A stretch of DNA of 64,000 bases from CBDBZL01 sp965213545 (GCA_965213545.1 CBDBZL010000002.1:1550001-1614000), one strand, 5' to 3'. Shown: positions 1 to 8,728, counted from the first letter of the stretch. Numbers and translations are program-made. The notes: generated by a model from the letters alone, not told the origin.

Positions 1-1
1 G

Positions 2-202
2 ATGGGCTACTGCTTCGCCCGGGCGAGCATGATCGCCGGGATGCGGCTGGCAATGGGGAGCGATGACAAGGCATTCTACGAAGCCAAGATCAAGACCGCG
101 ACCTTCTTCTTCGACCGCATCCTGCCACAGGCGAGCGCGCATTTTCTGTCGATCAAGGCGGGCAAGCGCTCGATGATGGCGCTCGAGGACGAGGCGTTCT
201 AG
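2..202 (+). CDS. acyl-CoA dehydrogenase, C-terminal end (partial)
   Basis: Only the last 66 codons are in the window; the gene starts upstream of base 1. The visible peptide has the helical C-terminal extension found in the long (about 590-600 aa) acyl-CoA dehydrogenases, with the run KIKTATFFFDRILPQ followed by a short tail ending LEDEAF. That extension follows the flavin-binding core in enzymes of fatty-acid beta-oxidation. The core and the catalytic glutamate are outside the window, so substrate cannot be judged. It runs toward gcvPB, with a palindromic repeat pair in the space between the two converging 3' ends. Confidence 0.7.
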   Translation: MGYCFARASMIAGMRLAMGSDDKAFYEAKIKTATFFFDRILPQASAHFLSIKAGKRSMMALEDEAF

Positions 203-234
203 GGCGGCGTACCTGCAAGCTGACCCATTTCGTC

Positions 235-307
235 ATGCCGGACTTGATCCGGCATCCCGCTGTCTTTCGCGCATGATCGAAGCTGGACCCCGGATCAAGT
301 CCGGGGT
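235..307. repeat. pair of dispersed palindromic repeats between convergent genes
   Basis: Two hairpin-forming units. The first has arms ATGCCGGA (235-242) and TCCGGCAT (248-255) around CTTGA. The second has arms ACCCCGGA (287-294) and TCCGGGGT (300-307) around TCAAG. The same two arm types occur again as a pair at 11491-11575. Both pairs lie between converging 3' ends, so they may act as bidirectional terminators or mRNA-end stabilisers. Units of this kind are common in sphingomonad genomes; the function is inferred. Confidence 0.75.
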
Positions 308-354
308 GACGATCCCCCCCTCAGCGCGTCCCGTACCAACCGCCCGGCCGGTGC

Positions 355-1926
355 TCAGCCCTTGTGAACGAGCACCGGGTTCCTTGCGGCGGCGGTCTCG
401 TCGAGCCGGCGGCGCGGGGCGTAGAACGGCGCCTTGGTCAGCGCCTCGTCACCGGCGCGCGCGCGCCCGGTGATGGCGCGCAAGCTGGCGATGAACTGGT
501 CGAGGTTGGCCTTGCTCTCGCATTCGGTCGGCTCGACCAGCATGGCGCCGTGGACCACCAGCGGGAAATATACCGTCATCGGATGATACCCCTCGTCGAT
601 CAGCGCCTTGGCGACATCCAGCGTGGAGATGCCCTTGGCAAAGGTGCCATCGCCGAACAGCGCCTCGTGCATGCAGTGGCCCGAAGCGGCGAAGGGCGCT
701 TCGAGCACATCTTCCAGGCTGCGCAGCATGTAGTTGGCGCCCAGCACCGCATCGCCCGAAACCTGGCGCAAGCCGTCGGCGCCGTGGCTGAGGATATAGG
801 CGAGCGCGCGGGTGAACATGCCCATCTGACCGTGAAAGGCGCTCATCCGGCCAAAGCTCGACAAGTGCTCGCGCTCCACCGTCTCTTCCTCGACCAGATG
901 CAGCAGGCCGTCATCGCCCCGCACCACCGAGGGCAGCGGGGCGAAGGGAGCCAGCGCCTCGGACAACACAACCGGTCCCGAACCCGGCCCGCCGCCGCCA
1001 TGCGGGGTGGAGAAGGTCTTGTGCAGGTTGATATGCATGGCGTCCACGCCCAGGTCGCCGGGCCGCACCCGGCCGACGATGGCGTTGAAATTGGCCCCGT
1101 CGACATAGACATAGCCGCCCGCCTCATGGACCGCGCGCGAGATGGCGATCATGTCGCGCTCGAACAGGCCGCAGGTATTGGGGTTGGTGATCATGACCCC
1201 GGCAACCTCGGGACCCAGCTTGGCGATGAGCGCCTCGGTATCCACCCGCCCGTCGGCATTGGCGGGGATGGCGCCCACCTCGAACCCGGCGAAGGCGGCG
1301 GTGGCAGGGTTGGTGCCATGCGCGCTCTCGGGGACCAGCACCACCCGGCGCGGATCGCCGCGCGCCTCCAGCGCGGCACGGATGCACAAGATGCCGCACA
1401 ATTCGCCATGCGCGCCGGCCTTGGGGCTCATCGCCACCGAATGCATGCCCGTAAGCTCCACCAGCCAATGCGCCAGCTGGTCGATCACCGCCAGCGCGCC
1501 CTGCACGGTCTTCTGCGGCTGGAGCGGGTGGATATCGGCAAAGCCGGGCAGCCGGGCGATCTTCTCGTTCAGCCGGGGATTGTGCTTCATGGTGCACGAG
1601 CCGAGCGGGAAGATGCCGCAGTCGATCGCATAGTTCTGCCGGCTGAGCCTGGTGTAGTGGCGCACCGTCTCGGGCTCGGACAGACCCGCCAGACCGATCG
1701 GCTGCTGACGCTCGAAGCCACCGAGGCGAACCGGCGCTTGCGGGTCGGGTCGGGGCAGGTCGACCCCGGTGGTCTCGCTCGTGCCGATCTCGAAGATCAG
1801 CGGCTCCTCCAGCATCAACCCGCGATTGCCGCTCACGCTGGTGCCGTCGCTGGTGCCATCGTCGGTCTCGGCACCTGTCTCGGCTTTGGGCGCCACGGGG
1901 CGCCAGCCGACGGGGTTGATGTTCAT
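355..1926 (-). CDS. gcvPB: glycine dehydrogenase (decarboxylating) subunit 2, P-protein beta
   Basis: 523 aa, the PLP-binding half of the two-subunit P-protein. With gcvPA it decarboxylates glycine and passes the aminomethyl group to the lipoyl arm of GcvH. The PLP lysine motif HINLHKTFSTPHGGGGPG is present, as are the LGSCTMKHNPR and SPKAGAHGE blocks. The reading frame stays open about 170 codons further upstream, but that stretch lies within gcvPA and does not resemble the family. The start chosen is ATG at 1926, which overlaps the gcvPA stop as ATGA. It is the last gene of the minus-strand run sahR-gcvT-gcvH-gcvPA-gcvPB. Confidence 0.95.
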   Translation of the reverse strand: MNINPVGWRPVAPKAETGAETDDGTSDGTSVSGNRGLMLEEPLIFEIGTSETTGVDLPRPDPQAPVRLGGFERQQPIGLAGLSEPETVRHYTRLSRQNYAIDCGIFPLGSCTMKHNPRLNEKIARLPGFADIHPLQPQKTVQGALAVIDQLAHWLVELTGMHSVAMSPKAGAHGELCGILCIRAALEARGDPRRVVLVPESAHGTNPATAAFAGFEVGAIPANADGRVDTEALIAKLGPEVAGVMITNPNTCGLFERDMIAISRAVHEAGGYVYVDGANFNAIVGRVRPGDLGVDAMHINLHKTFSTPHGGGGPGSGPVVLSEALAPFAPLPSVVRGDDGLLHLVEEETVEREHLSSFGRMSAFHGQMGMFTRALAYILSHGADGLRQVSGDAVLGANYMLRSLEDVLEAPFAASGHCMHEALFGDGTFAKGISTLDVAKALIDEGYHPMTVYFPLVVHGAMLVEPTECESKANLDQFIASLRAITGRARAGDEALTKAPFYAPRRRLDETAAARNPVLVHKG

Positions 1927-3290
1927 CGGACAAGCTCCTCGAGCATGGTGGCCAGCGCCTCGATATCGTCTTCGCTCGTGGTCTCGGTCACCGCCACCAG
2001 CAGTCCCGGGGCAAGGTGCGGCTCCTCGGGATAGAGCCGGCCCAGCGACACGCCGCCCAGCACCCCGCGCTCGGCCATGTCCTGCACCACGTGCCGCGCA
2101 TCGACGCCGTCTCCCAGATCGAGCGCGAACTCGTTGAAGAAGCTCTCGTTGACCAGCCGCACGCCGGGGATGGCGGCCAGCCGGTCGGCGGCGAAGCAGG
2201 CGAGGCGGTGGTTCTGGGCCGCCAGCGCGGTCAGCCCTTGCTCGCCCAGCAGCGTCAGGTGGATCGAGAAGGCCAGCGCGCACAGACCCGAATTGGTGCA
2301 GATGTTGCTCGTCGCCTTCTCGCGGCGGATATGCTGCTCGCGTGTCGCCAGCGTCAGCACGAAACCGCGGCGCCCTTGCGCATCCACCGTCTCGCCGCAC
2401 AGCCGGCCGGGCATCTGGCGCACGTGCTTCAGTTCGCACACCGCGAACAGGCCCAGATACGGCCCGCCGAATTGCAGGCCCACACCCAGCGACTGGCCCT
2501 CGCCCACCACGATGTCGGCACCCGTCTCGCCCGGCGAGCGGATCGCGCCCAGCGCCACCGGCTCGCTCACCACCGCGATCAGCAGCGCGCCGGCATCATG
2601 CGCGGCCTCGGCAATGGCGGCAAGGTCGGGCAGGCGGCCAAGGATATCGGGATATTGGACCAGCACGCAGCTGGTCTCTTGGTCGATCGCAGAGATCAGC
2701 GCGTGTTCGTCGCAACCCGCTTCCAGTGCGGGCGCGGCGGCATGCACCTTATCGCCGGCATAGCGCGCCATGGTGCGGATGGTGGAAACATAATGCGGGT
2801 GCAGACCAGCGCTTAGCACCGCGCACCCGCGCCGGGTGATGCGCCGCGCCATCGCCACCGCCTCCCAGGCCGCGCTGGCCCCGTCATACATCGAGGCATT
2901 GGCCGCCGCGCAGCCGAACAGCCGGGCGACCTGGGTCTGGAACTCGAACAGCATCTGCAGCGTGCCCTGCGCGATCTCGGGCTGGTAGGGGGTGTAGGCG
3001 GTGAGGAACTCGCCGCGCTGGATGAGGTGGTCGACGCTGGCGGGGATGTGGTGGCGATAGGCGCCCGCCCCCAGGAAGAACGGCACCGAGCCCGCCGCCA
3101 GGTTCTTCGCCGCAAGCCGCTCCATGTGCCGCTCCACCGCCATCTCGCCCGCATGCATGGGCAGCCCGGCGATGGGACCATCGAGCCGCGCCGCCTGGGG
3201 CACATCCTCGAACAATGCGTCGATGTCGGGCGCGCCGATCACCTCTAGCATGGCGGCACGGTCCGGATCGGTCAGGGGAAGATAGCGCAT
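1923..3290 (-). CDS. gcvPA: glycine dehydrogenase (decarboxylating) subunit 1, P-protein alpha
   Basis: 455 aa, close to the usual length of the alpha subunit of the split P-protein. It starts MRYLPLTDPDRAAML and carries the family blocks FLGAGAYRHHIPASVD, FLTAYTPYQPEIAQGTLQ and NICTNSGLCALA. An extra 22 codons upstream are open, but the family normally begins at MRYLP. The stop overlaps the gcvPB start by 4 nt, so the two subunits are probably made in a fixed ratio. A 173-nt gap separates it from gcvH; no hairpin terminator is evident there, so co-transcription is likely. Confidence 0.95.
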   Translation of the reverse strand: MRYLPLTDPDRAAMLEVIGAPDIDALFEDVPQAARLDGPIAGLPMHAGEMAVERHMERLAAKNLAAGSVPFFLGAGAYRHHIPASVDHLIQRGEFLTAYTPYQPEIAQGTLQMLFEFQTQVARLFGCAAANASMYDGASAAWEAVAMARRITRRGCAVLSAGLHPHYVSTIRTMARYAGDKVHAAAPALEAGCDEHALISAIDQETSCVLVQYPDILGRLPDLAAIAEAAHDAGALLIAVVSEPVALGAIRSPGETGADIVVGEGQSLGVGLQFGGPYLGLFAVCELKHVRQMPGRLCGETVDAQGRRGFVLTLATREQHIRREKATSNICTNSGLCALAFSIHLTLLGEQGLTALAAQNHRLACFAADRLAAIPGVRLVNESFFNEFALDLGDGVDARHVVQDMAERGVLGGVSLGRLYPEEPHLAPGLLVAVTETTSEDDIEALATMLEELVR

Positions 3291-3463
3291 GACATTCAAT
3301 GACCTTGGCTTGGTTGATCCGTTCGAACCGCACCGTGATGGCTTATGGGGCGGCATTGGGGCGGCATGATGCTGTCAACGCGCCGGGCTTGCATTTGGCG
3401 GCGGCGGCGGACGGATGCGAGACGGCCGTTGGTCACCCGCGCCTGCCGTCCGATGCGCCCCCG

Positions 3464-3835
3464 CTAGTCGAGGTCGGCGAGATATTCCTTGTATTCCGCC
3501 TCGTTCATCAACCCGTCGAGCTCGCCTTGTTCGGAGATGGAGAGGCGGAAGAACCAGCCCTCGCCCTCGGCGTCGGAATTGACCAACGCGGGATCGTCGA
3601 CCAGCGCCTCGTTCACCTCGGCCACCTCGCCGGTGACGGGGGAATAGACGTCCGATGCCGCCTTGACCGATTCCACCACCGCCGCCTCACCGCCCTGGGT
3701 TACCTCGCTGCCCATCTCGGGCAGTTCGACGAACACCAGATCGCCAAGCTGGCTCTGCGCGTAATCGGTGATGCCGATGGTGGCGATATCGCCATCGACC
3801 TCGATCCATTCGTGATCCTTGGTGTAGTGGCGCAT
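3464..3835 (-). CDS. gcvH: glycine cleavage system H protein
   Basis: 123 aa lipoyl carrier that shuttles the aminomethyl group from P-protein to T-protein. It opens with MRHYTKDHEW, the typical GcvH N-terminus, and has the lipoylation lysine in VVESVKAASDVYSPVTGEV. The tail GLMNEAEYKEYLADLD fits the family end. The start lies 2 nt after the gcvT stop, so the two are one transcription unit. Confidence 0.96.
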   Translation of the reverse strand: MRHYTKDHEWIEVDGDIATIGITDYAQSQLGDLVFVELPEMGSEVTQGGEAAVVESVKAASDVYSPVTGEVAEVNEALVDDPALVNSDAEGEGWFFRLSISEQGELDGLMNEAEYKEYLADLD

Positions 3836-3837
3836 GT

Positions 3838-5022
3838 CTAGCGGGCTCCCCGGCGATGGTAGCGGTGTGGGACGAAGGGCAGGGCAACGGTCTCGGCCTG
3901 GAGTGGCCGGCCGCGCACCTCGATGGTGAGTTTGGTACCGGGGGCGGCGTGATCGGCGGCGATCATGGCCATGGCGATCGAGCGCTTGAGGCTGGGCGAG
4001 AAGCCACCGCTGGTGACCGTGCCGACCAGCGTATCGCCCGCCAGCACCGGAGCGCCTTCGCGCGCGGGCGGCCCGCCGGCGATGGCGAGGCCGACGCGCG
4101 TGTGGCGGGGGCCATCCTCAAGCAGCCGGGCGATCCGCTCGGCTCCAGGATAGCCGCGCGTGGACCGGCGGCGCTTGGAGATGGCGAAGGCCAGGCCGGC
4201 GCTGACGGGATCGGTGGCGGTGTCGATATCGTGACCATAAAGCGGCAGGCCGGCTTCGAGCCTAAGCGAATCGCGCGCGCCTAGACCGATCGGGCGCACG
4301 CGCGCGTCGGTGAGCAGCGCCTCGGCGAAGGGGGCGGCGGCATCGGCGGGAAGGCTGATCTCGAACCCGTCCTCGCCGGTATAGCCCGAGCGGGCGATGC
4401 CCAGCTTCGCCCCCTGCCAGTCGCGGCTGGTACCCTGCATGAAGGCGAGCTCGCCGGAAATACCGGGCAGCAGCGGATCGAGCACGGCGGCGGCTTTGGG
4501 ACCCTGGAGGGCGAGCAGCGCGCGGTCCTCATGGTGGGTCAGCGTGACGCCGTCCGGCAGGCGCGCGAGCAGATGGGCAATGTCGCCGGCCTTGGTCGCG
4601 CCGTTCACCACCAGGTAGAACGCCTCCTCACCGTCATGCGAGATACAGGTGACCATCAGGTCGTCGATGATCCCGCCATCCTCGGTCAGCAGCAGCGAGT
4701 ACCGGATGCGGCCCGGCTGGAGCGCCTGCAAGTCCGCCGGCAACAGCGTCTCGAGCGCCGCCGCCGCGCCCGGTCCGCTGATCGTAAGCTGGCCCATATG
4801 GCTGACGTCGAACAGGCCGGCGCTTTGCCGAGTCCACTGGTGTTCGGCGATGATGCCGCCGCCATTTTCCTTGGCGTACTGGATCGGCATCGCATAGCCG
4901 GCGAAGGGGACCATGCGCGCGCCCTGCGCTCGGTGCCAGGCGTCGAGCGGCAGCATGCGCAACGCATCGGCCGGCACGTGCTCGCTTGTTTCCCCCGATG
5001 CGAACTGGGTTTCGAGTGTCAC
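3838..5022 (-). CDS. gcvT: aminomethyltransferase, glycine cleavage T protein
   Basis: 394 aa if started at GTG 5022. It transfers the methylene carbon from GcvH to tetrahydrofolate, giving methylene-THF and ammonia. Recognisable blocks are GARMVPFAGYAMPIQY, FDVSHMGQL, RDSLRLEAGLPLYGHD and the C-terminal GGFSPSLKRSIAMAM. The GTG start overlaps the stop of the upstream sahR gene as GTGA. An ATG 21 codons later, at the residues MLPLDAWH, is an alternative that matches the family start more closely. No glycine riboswitch fits in front of it because there is no leader. Glycine-derived C1 supply is therefore coupled to the SAM-cycle regulator. Confidence 0.93.
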   Translation of the reverse strand: MTLETQFASGETSEHVPADALRMLPLDAWHRAQGARMVPFAGYAMPIQYAKENGGGIIAEHQWTRQSAGLFDVSHMGQLTISGPGAAAALETLLPADLQALQPGRIRYSLLLTEDGGIIDDLMVTCISHDGEEAFYLVVNGATKAGDIAHLLARLPDGVTLTHHEDRALLALQGPKAAAVLDPLLPGISGELAFMQGTSRDWQGAKLGIARSGYTGEDGFEISLPADAAAPFAEALLTDARVRPIGLGARDSLRLEAGLPLYGHDIDTATDPVSAGLAFAISKRRRSTRGYPGAERIARLLEDGPRHTRVGLAIAGGPPAREGAPVLAGDTLVGTVTSGGFSPSLKRSIAMAMIAADHAAPGTKLTIEVRGRPLQAETVALPFVPHRYHRRGAR

Positions 5023-6035
5023 GCGGCACCTTCCATTTCGCCCATCACCGCCTTGCGCCCGCGCTGGACGGGATGCTGCGCGATGTGCTGGGCGATCCAG
5101 ATCTTGGTCGTCAGCCCTTTTCCCCGAAGCGCGAGCGGCGGCAAGGGGGCGAATCGGTTGCCGACCAGGAAATCGTGCATCTGCTCGTCGGTGAAGCCAA
5201 GCCGCAAATGCGCATGGTCGCGCCGCAGCAGGTCGTGGTCGTGCGCCGCCAGGTCGACCACCACCAGCAGCCCGTCCGCGCGACACACGCGTGCGGCCTC
5301 GGCCAGCGCGAACCCGGGCTCGGCGGCGAAATGCAGCACCTGGTGCAGCACGATGGTATCGAACCGCGCGGGTTCGAAGGGCAGGGCGTTGAAATCGGCC
5401 TGGACCAGCTCCCAGCTGTCGGGCGGCAGCGCCTGCAGCCGCGCGCGGGCGAGACGCAGCATTTCCGGGCTCCGGTCGAGCCCCACGATATGGCTGGTGG
5501 CAGGTGCCAGCACCTCGGCAATCCGCCCGGTGCCGGTGCCGATGTCGAGCAACTGGCCCAAAGGTTCGCTGCCGAGCGTGTCGAGCAGCGCCGCCTCCAC
5601 CTCCTCTGCCGGGCTGAGCATGGCGCGCAGGCTGTCCCATTGCTCGGCATGATCGGCGAAATATGCAGCGGCGCTCTTCTCGCGCGTGGCCCTGATCGCC
5701 GCCAGATGACGCCGGTCCTCGGCGCAGCGGGCGGCGAACGCGCCATCCTCGGCTTCGGCGGCGGCGAGCAGGCGGGCGATGGCGGCGGCCAGCGGACAAG
5801 GCGAATCAGGAGCGAGCGCGCGGCGCAGGAACACCCAGCTGCCCTCGCGGCGACGCTCGGCCAGTCCGCTCTCGCATAGAATCGCCACATGACGCGAGAC
5901 ACGCGGCTGGCTTTGCCCGAGCGCCTGCGCCACCTCGCCCACCGCCAGTTCCAGATGCTCGAGCAGCCGCATGATCCGCAGGCGGGTGGGATCGGCAAGC
6001 GCGCCAAGAACCGTCTCGATCTGCACCCGATTCAC
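5019..6035 (-). CDS. sahR: ArsR-family regulator fused to a SAM methyltransferase-like domain (SahR type)
   Basis: 338 aa. Residues about 5-75 form an ArsR winged helix (LADPTRLRIMRLLEHLEL, then the recognition helix around QSQPRVSRHVAIL). Residues about 140-330 are a class I methyltransferase fold with the SAM/SAH-binding glycine motif LLDIGTGTGRIAEVLA at about 162-177. SahR proteins are known SAH-sensing repressors of SAM-cycle genes, in which the methylase-like domain senses the ligand. The neighbours fit: metF and metH lie divergently, and gcvT follows by a 4-nt overlap. The start is GTG at 6035 with AAGGA 11 nt upstream. Its first base is also the edge of a candidate operator, which suggests autorepression. 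The assignment rests on architecture and context; an active methyltransferase is possible but less likely. Confidence 0.8.
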   Translation of the reverse strand: MNRVQIETVLGALADPTRLRIMRLLEHLELAVGEVAQALGQSQPRVSRHVAILCESGLAERRREGSWVFLRRALAPDSPCPLAAAIARLLAAAEAEDGAFAARCAEDRRHLAAIRATREKSAAAYFADHAEQWDSLRAMLSPAEEVEAALLDTLGSEPLGQLLDIGTGTGRIAEVLAPATSHIVGLDRSPEMLRLARARLQALPPDSWELVQADFNALPFEPARFDTIVLHQVLHFAAEPGFALAEAARVCRADGLLVVVDLAAHDHDLLRRDHAHLRLGFTDEQMHDFLVGNRFAPLPPLALRGKGLTTKIWIAQHIAQHPVQRGRKAVMGEMEGAA

Positions 6036-6056
6036 ATATAATGGTTTCCTTATATG
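6035..6056. promoter_or_regulatory. candidate SahR operator 1
   Basis: A 22-bp inverted repeat, CATATAA - 8 nt - TTATATG, perfect over 7 bp per arm. It touches the GTG start of sahR and contains that gene's Shine-Dalgarno AAGGA on the minus strand. It has the same length and end bases (CATAT-N12-ATATG) as the site at 6096, and both are followed by CGCAA on the plus strand. Binding has not been shown. Confidence 0.65.
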
Positions 6057-6095
6057 CGCAATCGCTTAAAGCCCTTTCAAGCCGGTAGCGGATGA

Positions 6096-6117
6096 CATAT
6101 AGAGATATCTTGATATG
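6096..6117. promoter_or_regulatory. candidate SahR operator 2, in front of metF
   Basis: A 22-bp element CATAT-N12-ATATG, with an inner GATATC, 60 nt before the metF start. It repeats the outer arms, length and trailing CGCAA of the site at 6035. The 61-bp centre-to-centre spacing is close to six helical turns, so cooperative binding across the divergent promoter is possible. This is inferred from the sequence only. Confidence 0.65.
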
Positions 6118-6176
6118 CGCAAAACCGCTCGGTCAGAAGGGGTTGGGCGGTTGGCGAACGGCGGGAGGTCGGCAAT

Positions 6177-7115
6177 ATGAACGAAGCTGTATCATTGCCC
6201 CGCCCTGCCGACCCGCTGGCGGATTCTGCGCTGTTCCGGCACCTGCCCGGCGACATAGCGCTTTCGTTCGAATTCTTCCCGCCCAAGGATGATGCCGCCG
6301 AGGGTCAGATGTGGCGCGCCTATGAGCAGCTTGCCGCGATCAGCCCCGAATTCGTCTCGATGACCTATGGCGCGGGCGGCTCGACGCGCGCGCGCAGCCT
6401 TGCCGCGGTGCGCCGGCTGGTGGGCGAGGGCACGGTGCCGGTGGCAGCGCATCTCACCTGCGTGGGCGCCAGCCGCGACGAGGTGGACCAGGTGGCGGTG
6501 GATTTCTGGGACGCGGGCATCCGCCATATTGTGGCGCTGCGCGGTGATGGCGGCAAGCCGGGCGAGCCCTTCGTCGCGCATCCCGATGGCTATGGCGATG
6601 CCGCCCAACTGGTCGCCGGGCTCAGCGCGCTCAAGCCCTTCGAGATCTCGGTCGCCGCCTATCCCGAGGTTCATCCCGATGCCGCGGACGAGTATTCCGA
6701 CCTCGATCATTTGAAGCGCAAGCTCGATGCCGGCGGGTCGCGCGCGATCACCCAGTTCTTCTTCGCGCCCGACACCTTCCTGCGGTTTCGCGACAAGGCG
6801 GCGGCGGCGGGGATCGACGCGCCCATCGTGCCGGGCGTGCTGCCGATCTCCAATTTCGGCCAGGCCAGCCGCTTTGCCGCCGCCTGCGGGGCAAGCATCC
6901 CGGGCTGGATGGCGGCGCTGTTCGAGGGGCTCGACAAGCGGCCCGCCGCGCGCCAGTTCGTGGCCATGGCGGTGACCGCCGAACTCACCCGCCGGCTCTA
7001 TGACGAGGGGGTGCGCGAGTTCCACTTCTACACGCTCAATCGGGCCGAGCTGACCGAGGCGGTGTGCCATCTGCTGGGTCGCAAGCCACCCGGCGCCGAG
7101 GAGGTTGCAACATGA
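6177..7115 (+). CDS. metF: methylenetetrahydrofolate reductase
   Basis: 312 aa. It reduces 5,10-methylene-THF to 5-methyl-THF with FAD, the methyl donor for methionine synthase. Family blocks are LSFEFFPPKDD near residue 27, SMTYGAGGSTR, HLTCVGASRDE and GVLPISNFGQ. The ATG has GGGAGG about 9 nt upstream. The stop overlaps the metH start as ATGA. The unit starts under two candidate SahR operators. A second, shorter homologue sits at 38651-39541 next to a LigM-type demethylase. Confidence 0.95.
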   Translation: MNEAVSLPRPADPLADSALFRHLPGDIALSFEFFPPKDDAAEGQMWRAYEQLAAISPEFVSMTYGAGGSTRARSLAAVRRLVGEGTVPVAAHLTCVGASRDEVDQVAVDFWDAGIRHIVALRGDGGKPGEPFVAHPDGYGDAAQLVAGLSALKPFEISVAAYPEVHPDAADEYSDLDHLKRKLDAGGSRAITQFFFAPDTFLRFRDKAAAAGIDAPIVPGVLPISNFGQASRFAAACGASIPGWMAALFEGLDKRPAARQFVAMAVTAELTRRLYDEGVREFHFYTLNRAELTEAVCHLLGRKPPGAEEVAT

Positions 7116-8158
7116 CCATCCGCGATACGCTCAACGCCGCCGCGAAGGAGCGCGTGCTGCTGTTCGACGGCGCGTTCGGCACGATGATCCAGCGCTACAA
7201 GCTGACCGAGGAGGATTTCGCCGGTGATCTTGCTCTAGGCTCGCCACAGCAGGGCAACAACGACATCCTGGCGCTGACCCGCCCCGACATCATCGCCGAG
7301 GTGACGCGCGGCTATCTTGCCGCGGGCTCGGACATGGTCTCGGCCAACACCTTTTCCGCCAATGCGATCAGCCAGGCCGACTATTCAGCGCAAAAGCTCG
7401 TGCGCGAGATCAATGTCGCCGCCGCGCGCATCGCCCGCGAGGAGGCCGACCGGTTCACCGCCAAAGACGGGCGGCCGCGCTTTGTCGCCGGCGCGATCGG
7501 GCCAACCAACAAGACGCTGACCCTGTCCCCCGACGTGGAGGATCCGGGCTTCCGCGAGATCACCTATGACGACCTGGCCGAGGTCTACCGCGAGCAGGCG
7601 GCGGCGCTGGTGGAGGGCGGTGCCGACCTCATCCTGATCGAGACGGTGTTCGACACGCTCAATGCCAAGAGCGCGATCTCGGCGGTGCGAATGCTCGAGC
7701 GCGACCTGGCCCGTGAGGTGCCGATTGCGCTGTCGATGACGCTGACTGATCTTTCGGGACGCAACCTGTCGGGTCACACGGTGGAGGCGTTCTGGCATTC
7801 GGTGCGGCATGCAAGGCCGGTGGCGGTGGGGCTCAACTGCTCGTTCGGCGCCGAGCAGCTGCGCCCCTATGTGCGCGCGCTGTCCGCCATCGCCGACACG
7901 TTGATTTTGGCCTATCCCAATGCCGGTCTGCCCAACGAGCTGGGCGAATATGACGAGCCGCCCGCCAAGACCGCGGCGCTGGTGCGCGAATGGGCGGCGA
8001 ATGGCGATGTCAACATCCTGGGCGGCTGCTGCGGTTCGACCCCTGAGCATATCGCCGCCATGGCGCAAGCGGTGGCCGGCCTCAGCCCACGCGCCGTGCC
8101 CCAGGTCGAGCGGGTGACCAGGCTGGCCGGGCTCGAGCCCTTCACGCTGGCTGCATGA
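7112..8158 (+). CDS. metH: methionine synthase, homocysteine S-methyltransferase part (split MetH)
   Basis: 348 aa, covering only the N-terminal homocysteine-binding module of cobalamin-dependent MetH. The zinc-binding cysteines are in VGLNCSFGAEQL and GGCCGSTPEH. It begins MTIRDTLNAAAKERVLLFDGAFGTM, typical of MetH. It ends where a full-length protein would enter the pterin-binding domain, which is encoded at 8729-11422. GAGGAGG lies just before the ATG, and both ends overlap neighbours by 4 nt. Split MetH is a known arrangement in sphingomonads; the gene placed between the halves is the odd part. Confidence 0.93.
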   Translation: MTIRDTLNAAAKERVLLFDGAFGTMIQRYKLTEEDFAGDLALGSPQQGNNDILALTRPDIIAEVTRGYLAAGSDMVSANTFSANAISQADYSAQKLVREINVAAARIAREEADRFTAKDGRPRFVAGAIGPTNKTLTLSPDVEDPGFREITYDDLAEVYREQAAALVEGGADLILIETVFDTLNAKSAISAVRMLERDLAREVPIALSMTLTDLSGRNLSGHTVEAFWHSVRHARPVAVGLNCSFGAEQLRPYVRALSAIADTLILAYPNAGLPNELGEYDEPPAKTAALVREWAANGDVNILGGCCGSTPEHIAAMAQAVAGLSPRAVPQVERVTRLAGLEPFTLAA

Positions 8159-8727
8159 CGCAAGCCGTCGGACCGGACTGGCGGCTGCGCGAAACCGAAC
8201 CCGAGGATGCGGACGCGCTCGCGTTGGTGGGCGCGGCAAGCTTCCTCGAAAGCTTCGCCGGGGTGATCGAGGGCGCGGCGATCATCGCCCATTGCGCGCG
8301 CGTCCATACGCCCGCCGCCTATCGCCGGGTGCTGAGTGAGGGCGGTCGTGCCTGGCTGGCGCTGGCCGAGCCCGGCGGCGCGCCGATCGGCTATGCGATG
8401 GCCTGCCCGCCCGATCTGCCGGGCGCGCGCGCGCATGACGTGGAACTGAAGCGGATCTACGCCTTGGCGCGCTGGCATGGTAGCGGCCTTGGAGCTGCCT
8501 TGCTGGACCGGGTGATCGCTGCCTTCGCCGATGCGCCGCGTCTGGTGCTCGGGGTCTATCGCGGCAACGCCCGGGCAATCGCGTTCTATCGCAAGCATGG
8601 GTTCGATGAGATCGGCACGCGCCGGTTCGATGTCGGCGGCACGCTCTATGACGACGTGGTGCTGGCGCGGCCGATGCGGGTCGCGGGCGAGGTCTCGCCG
8701 CGCGTGCTGGCCGGAGAGACCACCTGA
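8155..8727 (+). CDS. GNAT-family N-acetyltransferase between the metH halves
   Basis: 190 aa GNAT fold. The acetyl-CoA-binding loop ARWHGSGLGAALLD is at about residues 104-117, and the beta-5/alpha-5 block LGVYRGNARAIAFYRKHGF follows. The start overlaps the stop of the first metH gene as ATGA, and the stop is one base before the ATG of the second metH gene, so all three are translated from one message. The substrate is unknown. The position suggests a protein- or amine-acetylation role tied to methionine metabolism, but a hitchhiking insertion is equally possible. Confidence 0.85.
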   Translation: MTQAVGPDWRLRETEPEDADALALVGAASFLESFAGVIEGAAIIAHCARVHTPAAYRRVLSEGGRAWLALAEPGGAPIGYAMACPPDLPGARAHDVELKRIYALARWHGSGLGAALLDRVIAAFADAPRLVLGVYRGNARAIAFYRKHGFDEIGTRRFDVGGTLYDDVVLARPMRVAGEVSPRVLAGETT

Positions 8728-8728
8728 C

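Noticed and set aside
364..2034. Long open frame (556 codons) on the plus strand opposite gcvPB
   Set aside because: GC-rich antisense shadow: no family pattern, and it lies fully against a certain gene. Several similar frames oppose gcvPA, gcvT, metH, purH and dxs.
1927..2439. Extension of gcvPB by about 170 codons upstream
   Set aside because: It overlaps gcvPA in another frame and looks like Arg/Ala-rich noise; the ATGA overlap gives a normal start at 1926.
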